This document shows positions 50,550-63,413 of a DNA stretch of 64,000 nucleotides, in pieces (position 1 is the stretch's first letter; the number at the start of each line of letters is the position of its first letter). The DNA is taken from contig JAVDOI010000003.1 in assembly GCA_032191485.1 (NCBI GenBank), forward strand, positions 26,875,836 to 26,939,835. The letters are read 5' to 3'. The notes under the pieces were generated by a model. The model saw nothing but the letters and a program-made list of their open reading frames with translations, was not told the DNA's origin and made no database searches. Source of the DNA: Leptoclinus maculatus. Taxonomy: Eukaryota; Chordata; Actinopteri; Perciformes; Stichaeidae. Position numbers and translations under genes: made by a program.

Positions 50550-53500
50550 TATTCATTGAGAATGAACAAGCAGTAAAGTTTAACCTGGAGGTGTGGGGGA
50601 AAAAACTGCAATTTGTGGCTGCAGCATCTGTGGAGTTTATATTGTTTTTACATGTCAAAGTTTGCTCCTTTTGTGAAGTTTTATGCTATTGTTGAAAAAA
50701 GTGAATTTAGAGCAAATTGTCGAGCAAAAGGAAACATGATGAATGTCAATCATACCACAGTATCAACAGTTTTCTTCATGGTCTGTATCAAATGCATTAG
50801 CCATATTCAGAAAGATATGTTTATTCATGAGTCAGACAATTTAGCAAAGTCACAGAATTAAGCTACAATCTTAAAATAGCTAGTCTGCGTGTGTGTGTGT
50901 GTTAGTCTACAGTGACTTGACAACAAAGATATGCATGCAGATAATTGTACATGGCAGTATGTTCGTCTACTATCCAAAAGCTAGCACAACACCACCATCG
51001 TTATAATCAAGTGTCCAAATAACAATTATTTCAGATCTTTAAATTGCACCCAAACCCACACAAAGCAAATAAACTCCAGCGTCACTGCTACAGAAACACC
51101 TCTGGGAAAACATTGGTCATGTGTAAGGCATAAAATATATCATCACCATCACAGACATCGTCATCATCATCTGTGTCACATACAAACACTGTACAACATA
51201 TACACAGAAGAACATTGGCGTCGCCATCCAAACTACAGAAGTACTCTTAAAAAGGCATTTGGCTAAGATAATGAAGATAATTAAAACCAACAGGAATAAT
51301 ATTTAAAAAAAATCGAAATCAAAGAGTAGAAAAAATAAATGCAGAAGGGGGTAAAATCGTGAATTATGCACATGAAGTTTGGTGTCTGTAGAGGCACAAC
51401 CGAAATGGGAAGTGATCATAGACTAAATGTATCTCCACTTTCTCCCAGAAATGCTGCATGACATTTGCTGAATCTGTTCCATATTACAAGAGACCTAATA
51501 ATCTGCATTTCTGTTTTTTTAAGGTGGACTGTTAGTATTTTTGTCAGTTCATCCAGTTGGAGTCCATTCAGTTCATTCAGCAGTAACTGAGCTTCCTGTA
51601 AACACACTCGCAGTGATTTCGTTCCACTTTCCATTATTGTTGCGGCTGAGGCTAAACTGGTTTAATTATTTTAGTTTGAGGCTCTTTGACTTTTGAGACT
51701 CTTGGATAAGCTTTCAGGGAAGCGAGCCAGCGAAACAGTGCATGAGAAAGCCGGTGTGGCATCATGGGAAAGGCTTTGTATGGATCAATAGTTCCAAGGC
51801 ATGTTTTGTTAAATATTATAACTTTTTGATTGAGTCTTGTACATGAAGGAATTGTCCATCTTTACTTATGTGAGCTACGCACCTTCCTACATGATTAAAC
51901 TGAGGCCGTATTCTTCAATCTCCATTTCCAATATAGCACACTATCACTCACACACACAGACACCCACACATTAATATAATTATAATAATACAATTAATAT
52001 ATACATCATTTACACACAGAACAGTGATTGAACAACCTATTTTTTCTGGTTTCAAATCAAATCTCTTTATGTGAATTTTTAACATATGGATTCATGATCC
52101 TTATAGACTCTTAAAGTTTGTAAACAATTATGACGTATGTAAGTGTGCGCACGCAGTTTGGCATTGAAGTGCAATAGCTTGTCAAGCTATGCAAGGGCAT
52201 TAACCACTAAAGATCACGAATGCAACCTAAACATATTGACTTTGCAGATCGGCGCGCTATTAGTGAGCAGGTAGAATATATTAGCAAGTGGCCCAGTATT
52301 TACGTTACACCAGCGAGAAATTACGAGCACACAAGTCACTAGTTACATTCTTCCATCTACATTATCTGTGGCCAAGTATAGAACGTCAAATACCATGACA
52401 GAGTCTCAGAGGTTGGAGTTTAATGAGTTTTAAAATGGGCACTAAAAACACGAAATTTTTATCAGTCCGTTGGTAGTCAACACGTTTAATAGCTTGCGGC
52501 CATAGACACTGCCAGTGTTTCGTGTTAACTGGTGACTCTCTCTTTGTGACGACGGCTGTTGAAAACAGAAACAAAACATGTCGGCGTCCTCGTAAAATCA
52601 ATTCTAAACACTAACTCATCTGTTTCTATAATCTACGCCAACCATTCACGGAATGAGCAAACATGGAGGCATTCGGCTAAGAGTCACCAGTTAACACGGT
52701 CACTCATTAAACCGAAACACCTGCTGAAACGGTTGTGATCCTGTCGAGATTCTGTTGAACATGAGTCCGCTTTTGATATTAACGATTCTGACACCCGAAC
52801 ATGCAACAACCAGACTTTTTGATGCGTTTAACGGTTTCTAAATTAGGCAAAACATAATTTCTGTTTCCAACATGTGCACGCATATGTTTGTGACGGAAAA
52901 GGGTCTATAAAACAAATATTAATGTTCAAACTAAATCACATCACAACCGGGCGGTGAGTGCCTAGAGTGGCATATTGTTAATTAGATACCATGTTCTAAT
53001 AACGTGTAATATCCCTCTGACATTGATTTACACATTGAAGAGCTATGAAAATTCCAATCCAATAATTGCCAGGAGGCGTGAATAATTTTTTCACACAGCC
53101 CTGTAATTTTAGGATGACATGCATCTTGTGAACAGCAGTGAGACACAGCGTGTTAAAGATGTGTTTTTTCTATCACAGTAAAACAGTGCCTTAAAAGGGA
53201 AATATTGTAGCTACAAAATAACTACAGGCTGATCAATTGATGACAAATTATTCCCCCCATTATAATCATGTTATCATTCAAACTCACTATGCTGAAAATT
53301 GCATTTCTGAGCCATTCATAGTTTGATCTCCTGCTCCAGTGGAAGACATGTTTGCTCCCCGTTCTTGAAGAATAGTTGATTCAGTGCTCAGTGATTGTCA
53401 GATTTAGTGGCCAGTCGCCATGATTTTGTACTGGCTGTAAGCAGTAACACTGAAGATGGAGAAGATGGAACGTGTTTTATATTGTACGTTTTCAGAGAGA

Positions 53501-54169
53501 TATTGGCGTCAATATCACAATGAAAAGGCCACCAAAATAAACTGCTTTCAGCAGGGTGGATTTAGGGGCAATGGGAACTCTGGTTATGCTGGTTCTGTAA
53601 ATTCCGTTATATTGTTATGATCCATATGAGCCAATTAACGTTCTTTTTTTTTGGTCATTTCTTCATCTGTCAAAATGCAAATCAATATCTTAATTTTCTA
53701 ACACAGTCCTTCCTTCTTTATTTCCTCCACCCTGTCATGTAGGAAACATGTAGTCCGGTCTAAACGTTGTTTGTCTTTTACAGATTTATAGTTTTTATCA
53801 AATAGATCAAATAAAAAAATATCAAAATCACTGTTATAATTACTCAACAAAATACAAACGCATCGTTTTTCTCGTGACCGTACAGTTTTCAGTCCCCTTT
53901 TTCCTCGTCCTGTTCCTTTTAAATTAAATGTAACTATGGTTTCAACCCATCAGGAGCGTTGAATCAGAAGCAGTCAGCGGATTCTTTCCTTCTTTCTCTC
54001 CCCATGTGGCTAATTTATTTTGAATGTCTCTGCTCCTCTCTGTGGTCCAGCATTTGAAGGACAGCATACTGGTCATCACAAAGATAAAGGTATTGCCATC
54101 CGGCATCAGGGAGGTTAAAGAGGTCAAACTGTCCATGTGATCCATCAGCAAACACCAGAGCGACCTTTC
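50550..54169 (-). other. stum: Non-coding DNA, possibly a long stum 3' UTR
   Basis: AT-rich, with no gene on either strand. Minus-strand poly(A) signals (TTTATT on the plus strand) occur at 54014-54019, 53717-53722 and 50820-50825. The first would give a short 3' UTR of about 170 bases, the last a 3.3 kb one. The sequence cannot decide between them. Confidence 0.4.
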
Positions 54170-54204
54170 TCAGACATCCTGAGGAAGACTCTGGTCTCTG
54201 TAGC
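54170..54204 (-). CDS. stum: stum exon 3, last 11 codons
   Basis: Minus-strand acceptor tttcttcctcag, then two bases completing a Ser codon, YRDQSLPQDV and TGA (54172-54170). Phase fits exon 2 exactly. Confidence 0.8.
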
Positions 54205-55456
54205 CTGAGGAAGAAAGGAGAGAGAAAGACTTTTCAATGCTTGTGGAAATAATTGTAAAATCTATAGCCCCAGTTAAGAGGGTTTTAAAGCGCTGCATGT
54301 AATTTCTAAGTATTTATTTTGAACTTTTGACCATAATTGCTTTTCTCCATTTCATTTAATTGAGAGAAATGAAAGCAGCAACCAAAAAGTAAGTTTTTTA
54401 AGTCTGGGAAACGTGGTTATTTGTTTTGGCTTCTTCAGAATCAATGTTAAATTTAGCAATAGCTGACTATTCATTGTTTCGTTTACGTGCTTCTACACAT
54501 GACTCCACAATGTTATCAACTCTCTGTGGGACTGTTAGTGAGGGGGAAAAAGAGAAACACCTACCATCAGAGACTTGAGTTCATGAAGCGGAGGAGAGAA
54601 AGAGAGACAGTTACTTTTGAAATATTATCATACAGAGAGATTAACTAGACAAAACCGGCTTTTTTCCACAAAAAGAGAAATTCCCACAGAGCATTCCGGT
54701 AACTTTCAAGGGAAAGGAAAAAAAAAACCCGTCTTTCAACATGATCTGACCTTTGAGTCAAATACATTACATGATCAAATGAATACACACACAGTAACTT
54801 AACCCTGGTTTGTTGGATCGATGAGCAGAAACATGAAGACAAGGACGGGGAAAAAAAACGAAGAAAGAATTGAGGTGGAGAGGGAGACTGTAAGGGGGGC
54901 AGAGAGTGGGAGGAATAATGTGAAAGAGAGGGAGCAAGATCAAATAGGAACAATCATTAGATAGGGAAAGAGGCAGATCTTCCTCCCACTGATCGCCTGA
55001 AGGAAGGGCGATCAGTGGGAGGATGATAATACCATGATCATTAGACAGATAGGAGGAAGAGGAGAGACGGAGCGAGGTAGAAAATAGTAGAGAAGAGTGG
55101 ATGTTTGGAAAGAAAGAGTCCATTGATCATATGCAACATCATCTCATTGAAGACAGAAGGAGAAATAAATATATGCCACATTATCAGTGATTCATGGAGG
55201 AAGAAGGAGGGAATAGCTACAAAGAGTGTATTGTGGTGATGAATAGTTGAACAATAATTGATCTTATTGAAGCACCTTGGCCTTTAGTGCTCACGTGAAG
55301 ATGTTTTTTGATTCAATATAAATATTCACTACGCCATGAGTGCAAACAGGAGTTTTAATTTCAAGCAGCAACAATTGAATAAGACGTGTGCCCAGAGGCC
55401 TGGAAAACAGTGGGGAGCAGTGAACAAAAACTCACCAGGGGGGGGCGCTCACTCCT

Positions 55457-55487
<31 letters not shown>

Positions 55488-58400
55488 TAGACACAATTAC
55501 TGTACCTCACACACACAATCACACAGATTCTTGCAGGCATGTGAATACCAACACTCATTGGGTTGCACACGCCGGCAGCAATTACCTCACAAATGCACAT
55601 TCGTACACACAAAGGAGAGAGCGCTGTGGTAATTCAAAGGCCGCCTCGGTGCAGAGAGAGAATTGTGACTTTTTGCGTGTCTGTGTGTGTGTGTGTGCAC
55701 AGGCACTTGTTCATGCATCCATGCCCGAGGAGAACACACTACTTTCTGACAGAGAAGGCGGTTAAAATAACCCAACCTCCCATCTGTGTTCTCTGCATCA
55801 ACCGCTTTCTTTCTTTCTATCTTTCTTATATCTGATGGTTCTGAAATAAAAATATATTAGTAGCATTGCACAGAGCTGCTACGATTTTGCTGGCATTATT
55901 CAACATCTTTTTCTAATTTTGTGGCAACATCCGGGTGCAACACTACGTTGACGTCTTATTAGCTCCGATTGAGCAAAACCCGACCCGCCGCCTCGCAGTG
56001 CTTTCCGACTTCCCCAACCTGTCCCAGCCCGTTGGTGCCTACTGAAGAGGCTTTAAATGCGGGTCACAAAATGTTAAATTTTTATAGTTGTTCGAATTCC
56101 CCCTTCTGCACGTCATGTGACAAACAAACAAAAGCGAAGGAGACAAGACTAAAATAAAAACAAAGAGAGGTGAAGAGAAGACACAGCTAGACGGGCACTG
56201 ACTTGCCAGGATGACCATGTCCATTCCCCAGAAGATGCTCATGATCCATCCAACCATGACAACAGCTGTCAGTATCTGGATGAGGGCTGCCGCCATGTTG
56301 AGCCAGAACACACAACAAACACCTCGCTCCGAGATCAGCTCGTTGCGAGCTCCACACAGCACCGCGAACGCCGAGATGAAGGTACCTGTGAGACAAAAAA
56401 GAAGAAACAACGTCCTGTTACCAACAATGCATTTGGCTCGGTGATGCGTTCAAACAAACATGACGCAAAGTTTTCCACTCTGGTTGATTTCCCTTTGAAG
56501 GACACCGGACAGCAAACGTTCCATTGAAATAAACCAGAGTCGTGTACGTGCATGCCTCTACTGAAAACACGACACAAGTCAATTCCAGTGTAATCTTAGC
56601 TAAATGCTAACTTCAGAATATGCTCACAATGACACACATGCTGATGTTTAGCAGGTTATGTTAACCAGGTTCACCATCTTAGATAGGCGTGTTAGCATTA
56701 GCTAGTTAGCACAGAACACGATGACTGATGGGAATGTCATTGGTTGTGCAGGTCATAAACTAAAGTATTTGGTGACCAAAGTATTGTCATCTTGACACCA
56801 TGGATGTCTGTACCAATTCCATTTGATAGTTGTCAAGATGTTTCATTAAAAATCAAACTAATCAACCTCATGAAAGGTCTGGCTCCACAATAGAACCCAG
56901 TCCCTGCGTAAATGTCAAGTGGCCGCCGTTTGTGAGTATTTGGCCACGACAGCAGAGAAACCCACTGGGCTTAAAACAGCACTATCACCGTGGACAATCC
57001 TTGTCCGCCTGAATGAAATCTAATATCACTCCTTATCTTGTTATCTGGAGACCTTCACAGGCACCGCTCACTGTACAGCACTGTGTGTGTGTGTGTGTGT
57101 GTCTCGTGCACACAAATCTGATTATTTCATTCCAGGATGTTTCCATGACTACCTTCCCTCAGGAATAAGATATATGAATTTTACTATTTGTATAATAGCT
57201 CTACCGCATGTTATCAATGACATACTAAGCTATCATTGTACCAGCTTGCAGTGTTTTCTTTGCCATTATTTCTAGCACTCTAGCATTGTTTGTTACAGTC
57301 TATATGACATCCATACATTCATTTTCGTGAATGCTGAAGTGACTTAAACTTGACTCCTCTGGTTCTAGAAAATAAGTCAGATTGTATAGAAGTCTATGAG
57401 AAAATGACTCTACTTCTCTCTTGATTTATTACCTCAGTAAACATTGTGAACACGAGTTCATGGTCTCAATCTCTAGTTTCAAGTCTTCTTCAATACAGCA
57501 TGATGTTCATTTAGTAAACCATGGTCCATAAAACAGGGTATGCTTGTATCCATGGGGCTTGTATTATTGAGCATGTTTCAATTCTAACTAAATTGAGAGA
57601 CATGCAAGTTCACAGAATTCAGACTGGATCAACAGCTTTGATGTGATTCTTCATTACTGCAGATATTGTTGATAAGAGTGTCACTAAATGGGCTGGTTAA
57701 GATTAGTTGAATGAAATAAGACATTAGACTGTTGTTTCCACTCTGTAATATTATAGCCATTACTTAATAAATTAGTGTGTTTTCATTTATAAAACAAATT
57801 AAGAATCAGCTGATGTTTAGACCTTCTCTCTGCAGCCTTTTTGTACTCTTTTGCAAATACTGAACTGAACACTGTGAATAGTGAATGCGACACAGGAAAT
57901 GCCTTGTGGGCGTAGTGTGCATCATGGCCTTGGCCCTTCTCTTCCTGCTAGCTCCATTGCCTGTCACATTGGACGAATTCAAATAACAGTACAAGTCAAA
58001 CAGGTTGGGGGGGGAGGGAGGAATAAAGAACGGCCAGCTGAATCTCGTTTCTCGGGAGCGAGGAAAGGCCAAAGTTGACTCATGTAGAAGTTTCTTATCA
58101 CTGTTTCTCTGTTTTTCCTCGCTGTCACTTTGTGATTAGCTCAGTAATCAGGCCAAATAGTAACTGAGGGCTCTGTCATGATGAATCTTTCTATAGAAAC
58201 ACAGACGTACCAATTTGTCCCATAATCTCTGACAAATCTAAATGCACACCATAATATTTACTTTCACATGCCCTACACTGCCTTATTTGGAACGGTCAAA
58301 CAAGCACAATCCCAGAATAGTGAGCAGCCCAGCAAAAGAAAAACAACGTTAAAAAAAACACTGTTTATGTGGAAAAGGAGAGATGAAGATATTTACTTTT

Positions 58401-59914
58401 CCTTTCAAGCTTTTATTAACCGATGCTCATTTCAAATGCATCTCACGGAAAAGAGCAACAGTTGGGCTTAATCGAGAGCCGATATGGTCTGATCAGACAG
58501 AAACATTCTCAGGTCGCAGAGGCCACGCCCACCAGCAGCTGCTCTGGCTCCTGGAGAAGCTGCCCACCTCCACACATGAGCCATGATTGACAGCAAAGCC
58601 TTGTGGCTGAATGGTTACACATCACTTCCATCTTTGTCTCGTCAAACAGGATGTATACGGTCTGGCTTGCTAAAAATGACTTGCGAGCGTCTTTGTGTTT
58701 CAGGGACTGGAGGGATGGGTTAAGTATATGGGTTTATTATGAGCTGTCATTAGTTGGAGACCCAGTGGAATTTTACAATACAGTTGTCCTCTAAAATACG
58801 TTATGGTTATTATTGGATGCCTTATAATGTTGGCAATATTCATACCCTGAGTAACGTATCTGTATAAAAATATCAATTTTTTATGGTAAAATACAGTTAT
58901 TTACTCAAAAAGAAAGTAATAATAATTGTTGGCCTGTTTAAAGTGATCACATATACAACTAATCAATGCTGATAGTTTATGCTAATAGATAAAGGAGTGA
59001 TGCTAAAGTACGTGACTTGATCTCTGGAAGGTACTCAAGACAGTGAATTCACCAATTGGTGCATACACAGGTAGACAATTTGGACATACTAACAAATACA
59101 AAGGCAACAACACTTTTTGTTTTTTTTAAATGCCTTAAACCTGCTATAACCGCTTATTTATCCACTTGGGGGCAGTGGAAACCAGCTAGTAAACACTTGA
59201 CATATTCTCCCCTTTTAGTGGGATACAAGTTGCAGAGATGCGATTCACAATAACGATGCATCGCTTTATACTGTCTCCTACTAGTAACTTTAAAAAAAAA
59301 ACAACAACTAGTGAATTTGATCCATTGTTGGTATAACAAATGCTGTTTTAATTCACTGCCAAATTTAAAAATTAACACAATTTTTAAGGTCTAATGCCCC
59401 CTGATACGTATCTGATCAGCAGAGCAAAGCTCGTCCGCCTTTGTTCCAGTTATTGCATCCAAGCATCATTTCTCTGCTTTCTCATCATCCCACCAACGTC
59501 TCTTTGTTTCATGAGCAGAAGTTAATGAAACAAACGTTATTCATGGGTTCAAACACTGCAGCTGTCATTTAAAAGAAACGTTCCGTTAATGAAAGAATAA
59601 TTCTGCCCCACAGTCAAAATCAAAGCTGTTAAAAAAAAAAAGATCTCTGTTCCACACTTTGTAGCTGCTGACCTCATACAGCACCTTTCAAACTAACCCA
59701 TTAATTGATGTAAACAAAGCAAGGGAATAACTTGCTGTGAGTGAATGTGTACAGTTGGATAGAAAACACACTGTATGTGTGCTCAACAATCCTCAACAAA
59801 AGATTTAATATAAAGGTATATTAAATCTTTTATCTTCTTGGTTTGAGAAATCTACTCTTAATAATCCATTATGTGTGACGAGCTCTTAGATTCCCTGTAT
59901 GTTGCATGTGGGAG

Positions 59915-59979
<65 letters not shown>

Positions 59980-61870
59980 TGCATAGATATTACCCAGACT
60001 AATGACTATAATTACACAGGGAACTCTACAACGCACCCACTGGTATAGTGTGGGAGGTTAATGATGGAGTGTAAAAGACATTAAGACAGAAAAAGGGAGA
60101 AGGGAAAGAAAGTGAGACATTAAAGGAGAAAGACAGGTGAAGCAGTGTGCTTTGACCCTTTTACATTTGTATTGGACCAGAAGGATCACATTCTGTTTTA
60201 CAGTCATTTTAAGAGGGTTTGTTGGCAACCAGAAAAGTGAATTCAACATGTTATTATAGCTGTTCCTTGTGTTGTATTTGTCTAAAGTCTTGTGGGCCAG
60301 TGGCCGTCATTGTGCAACAACAAAATGGCCTTACAGGCTTGCACTGCTCCTGGTGCACACATCTTCTGCATTTAACAAGAATAACCAGGAAGTTATTTGT
60401 GCACTTTACACAGACGCTAGTCTCACCTCCAGCCCCTGCGCTAAGCTAGCATGCTGCAGAAATGAAAATGCCATCAATACCAATGAGTCATGAGTTTAAA
60501 TCCGTCAATCACTGTACAATTGTCTATGAATGTCAACATCACGAATCTATATTCATATCCGAGCTCAGGGACTGGTACTTGATCAGTTTATAGATGTTGG
60601 AGATATTGCTTAAACTATCCTGATGAGCTGAACTGATGCGGTGTCTCCAACATCACATTTCATCAATCACACACACACACACACACATACCTACACGCAC
60701 ACACATGTGACCTCTGCCACCCACACACGCACACTGAGGATTGAATCATATATTCACCCTGTGTCTCACACTGTCTATTCCACTTATGGCAAAGGTAATA
60801 ACACAACCAGAGCGCTGAGCCGTTTGCACATACAGTAAGTATGTGTAATTATTTACAAGCCGACAGCTCTTTAAACGCTGCACTGACTAACGGCTTCTCT
60901 GGTACCCTCAGTGGATATTTACTCAGTCTTCAGGGGAAATCTTCATGACGCTGGCAACATAAGGTCAGACAGGATTAATGTGAAGTTAAAACAAGCGCAC
61001 TCAACAGAAGGTATGCTGTGAGATTGTATCCTCCAGCTCACTGTAGAGCTCATGGTGTCGAACATAGTTTACATTCACTCTATCCTGTTGAAATGCACAC
61101 TTTTTCATCACATTCAAGGCTCGATCAGGAAGACATCAAACCTACTATATATTTTAGATTCGTGGAGCCATTTTTTGTCAAATAAAAACATCACGCCGCT
61201 GTGTCTTTGAGAAATCATGTACTCGAGTTACACCAGAAATTGATCTTTTCATCCTCACTGTCTCAACAGTAACAGGAACAACAGTCAACATGAGTTACCT
61301 CCTCGCTCTAGCTCCATAGTTAACGCGCTAACATGAGAGTGGTACCTATCTCCTTATATAACTCAGCAAGAAAGTAAACGTTGAACTTTTTCACATCTGG
61401 AAGCAGTTCATTTTTTAACTCTAGAGGTGCTATTAGTCATATTTCATTACCTACAGACAAAGCCAGGCTAGACTTGCTGTTAGATAAACAGTATCGCCAG
61501 CGCAGCTACAAAGAAGTATGACAGTGGACAGATTCAGCCATCTGCAACATCTGCAACACACTCCATGTATGCCATCTCATTAATGTGACCTTCAGGAAAT
61601 GTGACTTGAGATTTGAAAGGTCAGCAGAGCTTTTAAGCTTTTCAGTTAAGCTGCAAAGTGTTTGTCAGCAAACATCTTTTTGTTCACAGTGATGCACAAA
61701 GTGCTTGCAATTTTACAGCCACGAGGTTGAATAGAAGAAGCTGCTGTCTTTAGTCAGTGAGGCCGAAAACGGCATTGACACAGTACGCATGCATTGTGTT
61801 CATTTCAGTCAGCGTTGTCATGGCAACTAACCGCAGCTGTTCAACGAAATGTCAAGGCATTCAGGCCAAC

Positions 61871-61910
<40 letters not shown>

Positions 61911-61917
61911 GTACTGT

Positions 61918-61948
<31 letters not shown>

Positions 61949-63413
61949 AGGGTGTCACCTTGATGCTTTTCAAACACACAATTTCTACTGCAACATGTCT
62001 GGGCAACGTTCCTGCCAAAAACGAGGGGAAAACTGATCATTCGGCTTGTTTTCTTACACAGATGTTTGTGAATTTTTCCAAGCGGTCAGTTATTCAGCGT
62101 GAACTGCAGAAAGGTTTGCAGCAAACAGACTGCTGAATGTGTGTAAAAGTGACAGAAAAGAATGAATGAATAAGGGGAAAGATTCAGCATTTGGTATCTG
62201 AAGCCTTCTTCTGGAGGGAAAGATAACAGAGGAAGAGAAGATGGAAGAGATGACAAACACGTATAAGTCTCTGGAGAGCTTTGACCAATAGATCAGAGGC
62301 GAGAGGAGGAGGGGACACATCTGAGGCTATTTGGTGATCGCTATCGAGACATCAGTTATCCAGATTAGTGAATGACTGCGTGCGGGTGTCTGAATGTACG
62401 GAGGTGTGTGTTTGTGAGTGTGTGTGTGAGTCAGTCATGGCTCCACAGGTTTTGTGCCATCTGTTTGTGTGTCTTTAGCCACCAGATGTTGTTACATAAT
62501 CTTACTATACACAGAAATCCATGCACAGACATCCAACCAAGTGGAGGATTAAGAGGCAAAGAGGCAACCTAACAAAAGAAAATCATCTGGATGTGCATCA
62601 CAGTACACAAAGTGAAAGAACTAGACAGACTTCCTTGGAATACCTAAATCTTGATATTATCAGGACTTTAAAAACGGGTGTATCAAGATTTCTACCCATG
62701 ATATCGACACAAATGTTGAGTCGAGCAACAGTGACGATGTCTCTACCAGCTGTTCAGATGCATCCGCCCACAATGTGTATTTACGCCTTGACACGTTTAT
62801 TATAGCACAAGGTGTGAGCGGTGTGTGTCTCGCCATCTTTCTCATCCCTTTTCTCACACATGTATGCACAGAGAGAAAGGCACTGACATGCATAGGCAGA
62901 TAGAGTTGTTCTCCTGCACAGCTCGTAGCTATACCTACAAAAAGTAACGCAAAGTAATTCATATACATCCCAAAAAAAAATCAATTTTCATGTAATCCAC
63001 GTTATTACGAACCAGGAAATATAAAGAGCGACACATGTGGATGTTGTCTTATTTGTCACAAAACTTCGGTACTTAAGAAAGTAGTTATTAACCAAATCAC
63101 AATCCTCTCTTAACCATGTAGTTTCCTGTGAAGATGGACTTCTACAAAACACAAACAATGAGTCCAGAATGAGAGAAGAGGGAACTGTGGTGCCCAACTT
63201 ACCGAGTCCAGGTATGAAGGTGTTAAGGAACAGACAGATGACCGCCAAAGGGAAAGGCATTGTGGGTATCGCAGCCCGCAGGGGTCCCTTCTTCTCCCTG
63301 ACCTCCACCACCACTCCTCCACCTGCTACAGGGGCCCCGGCTATGGCTTTGGCCCCTAGATGGTCCCCGGTTTTAAAACGCCCCTGCTCTTTTCCGCCTT
63401 CTTTCTGTGCCAT
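54170..63413 (-). CDS. stum: Stum, mechanosensory transduction mediator homologue (whole gene, 3 coding exons)
   Basis: Small membrane protein of the Spec3 family. Drosophila Stum is needed for mechanical transduction in proprioceptive neurons; vertebrate function is poorly known. Minus-strand exons 63413-63203, 56385-56203 and 54204-54170 total 429 bp and 142 residues (human about 141). Residues 1-34 are polar and Gly-rich, 35-47 carry the conserved VVEVREKKGPLRA, 48-82 form the first hydrophobic region (IPTMPFPLAVICLFLNTFIP), and 93-132 the second (CVFWLNMAAALIQILTAVVM, then VGWIMSIFWGMDMVILAS). The short C-tail YRDQSLPQDV comes from exon 3. Start chosen at 63413 because it precedes the conserved block, has A at -3 and G at +4, and gives the family length. 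It lies tail-to-tail with coq8a. Confidence 0.92.
54205..56202. other. stum: stum intron 2
   Basis: Contains a perfect 16-bp-arm hairpin (54982-55022), (CA)n at 55458-55479 and short TG tracts near 55680. No other exon found. Confidence 0.6.
54982..55022. repeat. Perfect inverted repeat, 16-bp arms, 9-base loop
   Basis: Left arm CCTCCCACTGATCGCC (54982-54997) and right arm GGCGATCAGTGGGAGG (55007-55022) are exact complements around TGAAGGAAG. Confidence 0.97.
56203..56385 (-). CDS. stum: stum exon 2, core membrane region
   Basis: 61 codons' worth in frame: TFISAFAVLCGARNELISER, then VCCVFWLNMAAALIQILTAV, then WGMDMVILA plus one base. Minus-strand acceptor tgtctcacag, donor GGCAA followed by gtcagt. 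Confidence 0.94.
56590..56870 (-). mobile_element. Fish interspersed repeat, inverted second copy
   Basis: Reverse complement carries TCTTGACAACTATC, TACAGACATCCATGG, TAAGATGGTGAACCTGG and AACATCAGCATGTG, in the same order as the copy at 11540-11850. Confidence 0.6.
59798..59831. repeat. Perfect AT-rich hairpin, 15-bp arms
   Basis: AAAAGATTTAATATA (59798-59812) and TATATTAAATCTTTT (59817-59831) around AAGG. Confidence 0.95.
59920..59974. repeat. (TG)n microsatellite
   Basis: About 27 TG units in stum intron 1. Confidence 0.95.
60668..60688. repeat. (CA)n microsatellite
   Basis: About 10 CA units. Confidence 0.9.
61871..61941. repeat. Paired (CA)n microsatellites
   Basis: (CA)n at 61871-61909 and 61919-61941 separated by TCGTACTGTA. 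Confidence 0.95.
63203..63413 (-). CDS. stum: stum exon 1, start codon and first hydrophobic region
   Basis: 70 codons plus one base, from MAQKEGGKEQGRF to NTFIPGL. Minus-strand donor GGACTCG followed by gtaagt is strong. The conserved REKKGP and PTMPFPLAVICLFLN motifs identify the family. Confidence 0.94.

Larger units (their letters stand above)
56386..63202. other. stum: stum intron 1 (6.8 kb)
   Basis: Holds one interspersed repeat at 56590-56870, several CA/TG microsatellites and one short perfect hairpin at 59798-59831. No other credible exon on either strand. Confidence 0.6.

Noticed and set aside
50044..50658. 204-residue minus-strand open frame with a periodic proline-rich protein
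   Set aside because: It is entirely the 32-bp minisatellite read in one frame; the period is 32 residues because three units make a whole number of codons. No start context, splice or family support.
58590..58625. TGTGGCTGAATGGTTACAC, resembling a tRNA/SINE A box
   Set aside because: No B box or cloverleaf follows, and no SINE tail is visible.
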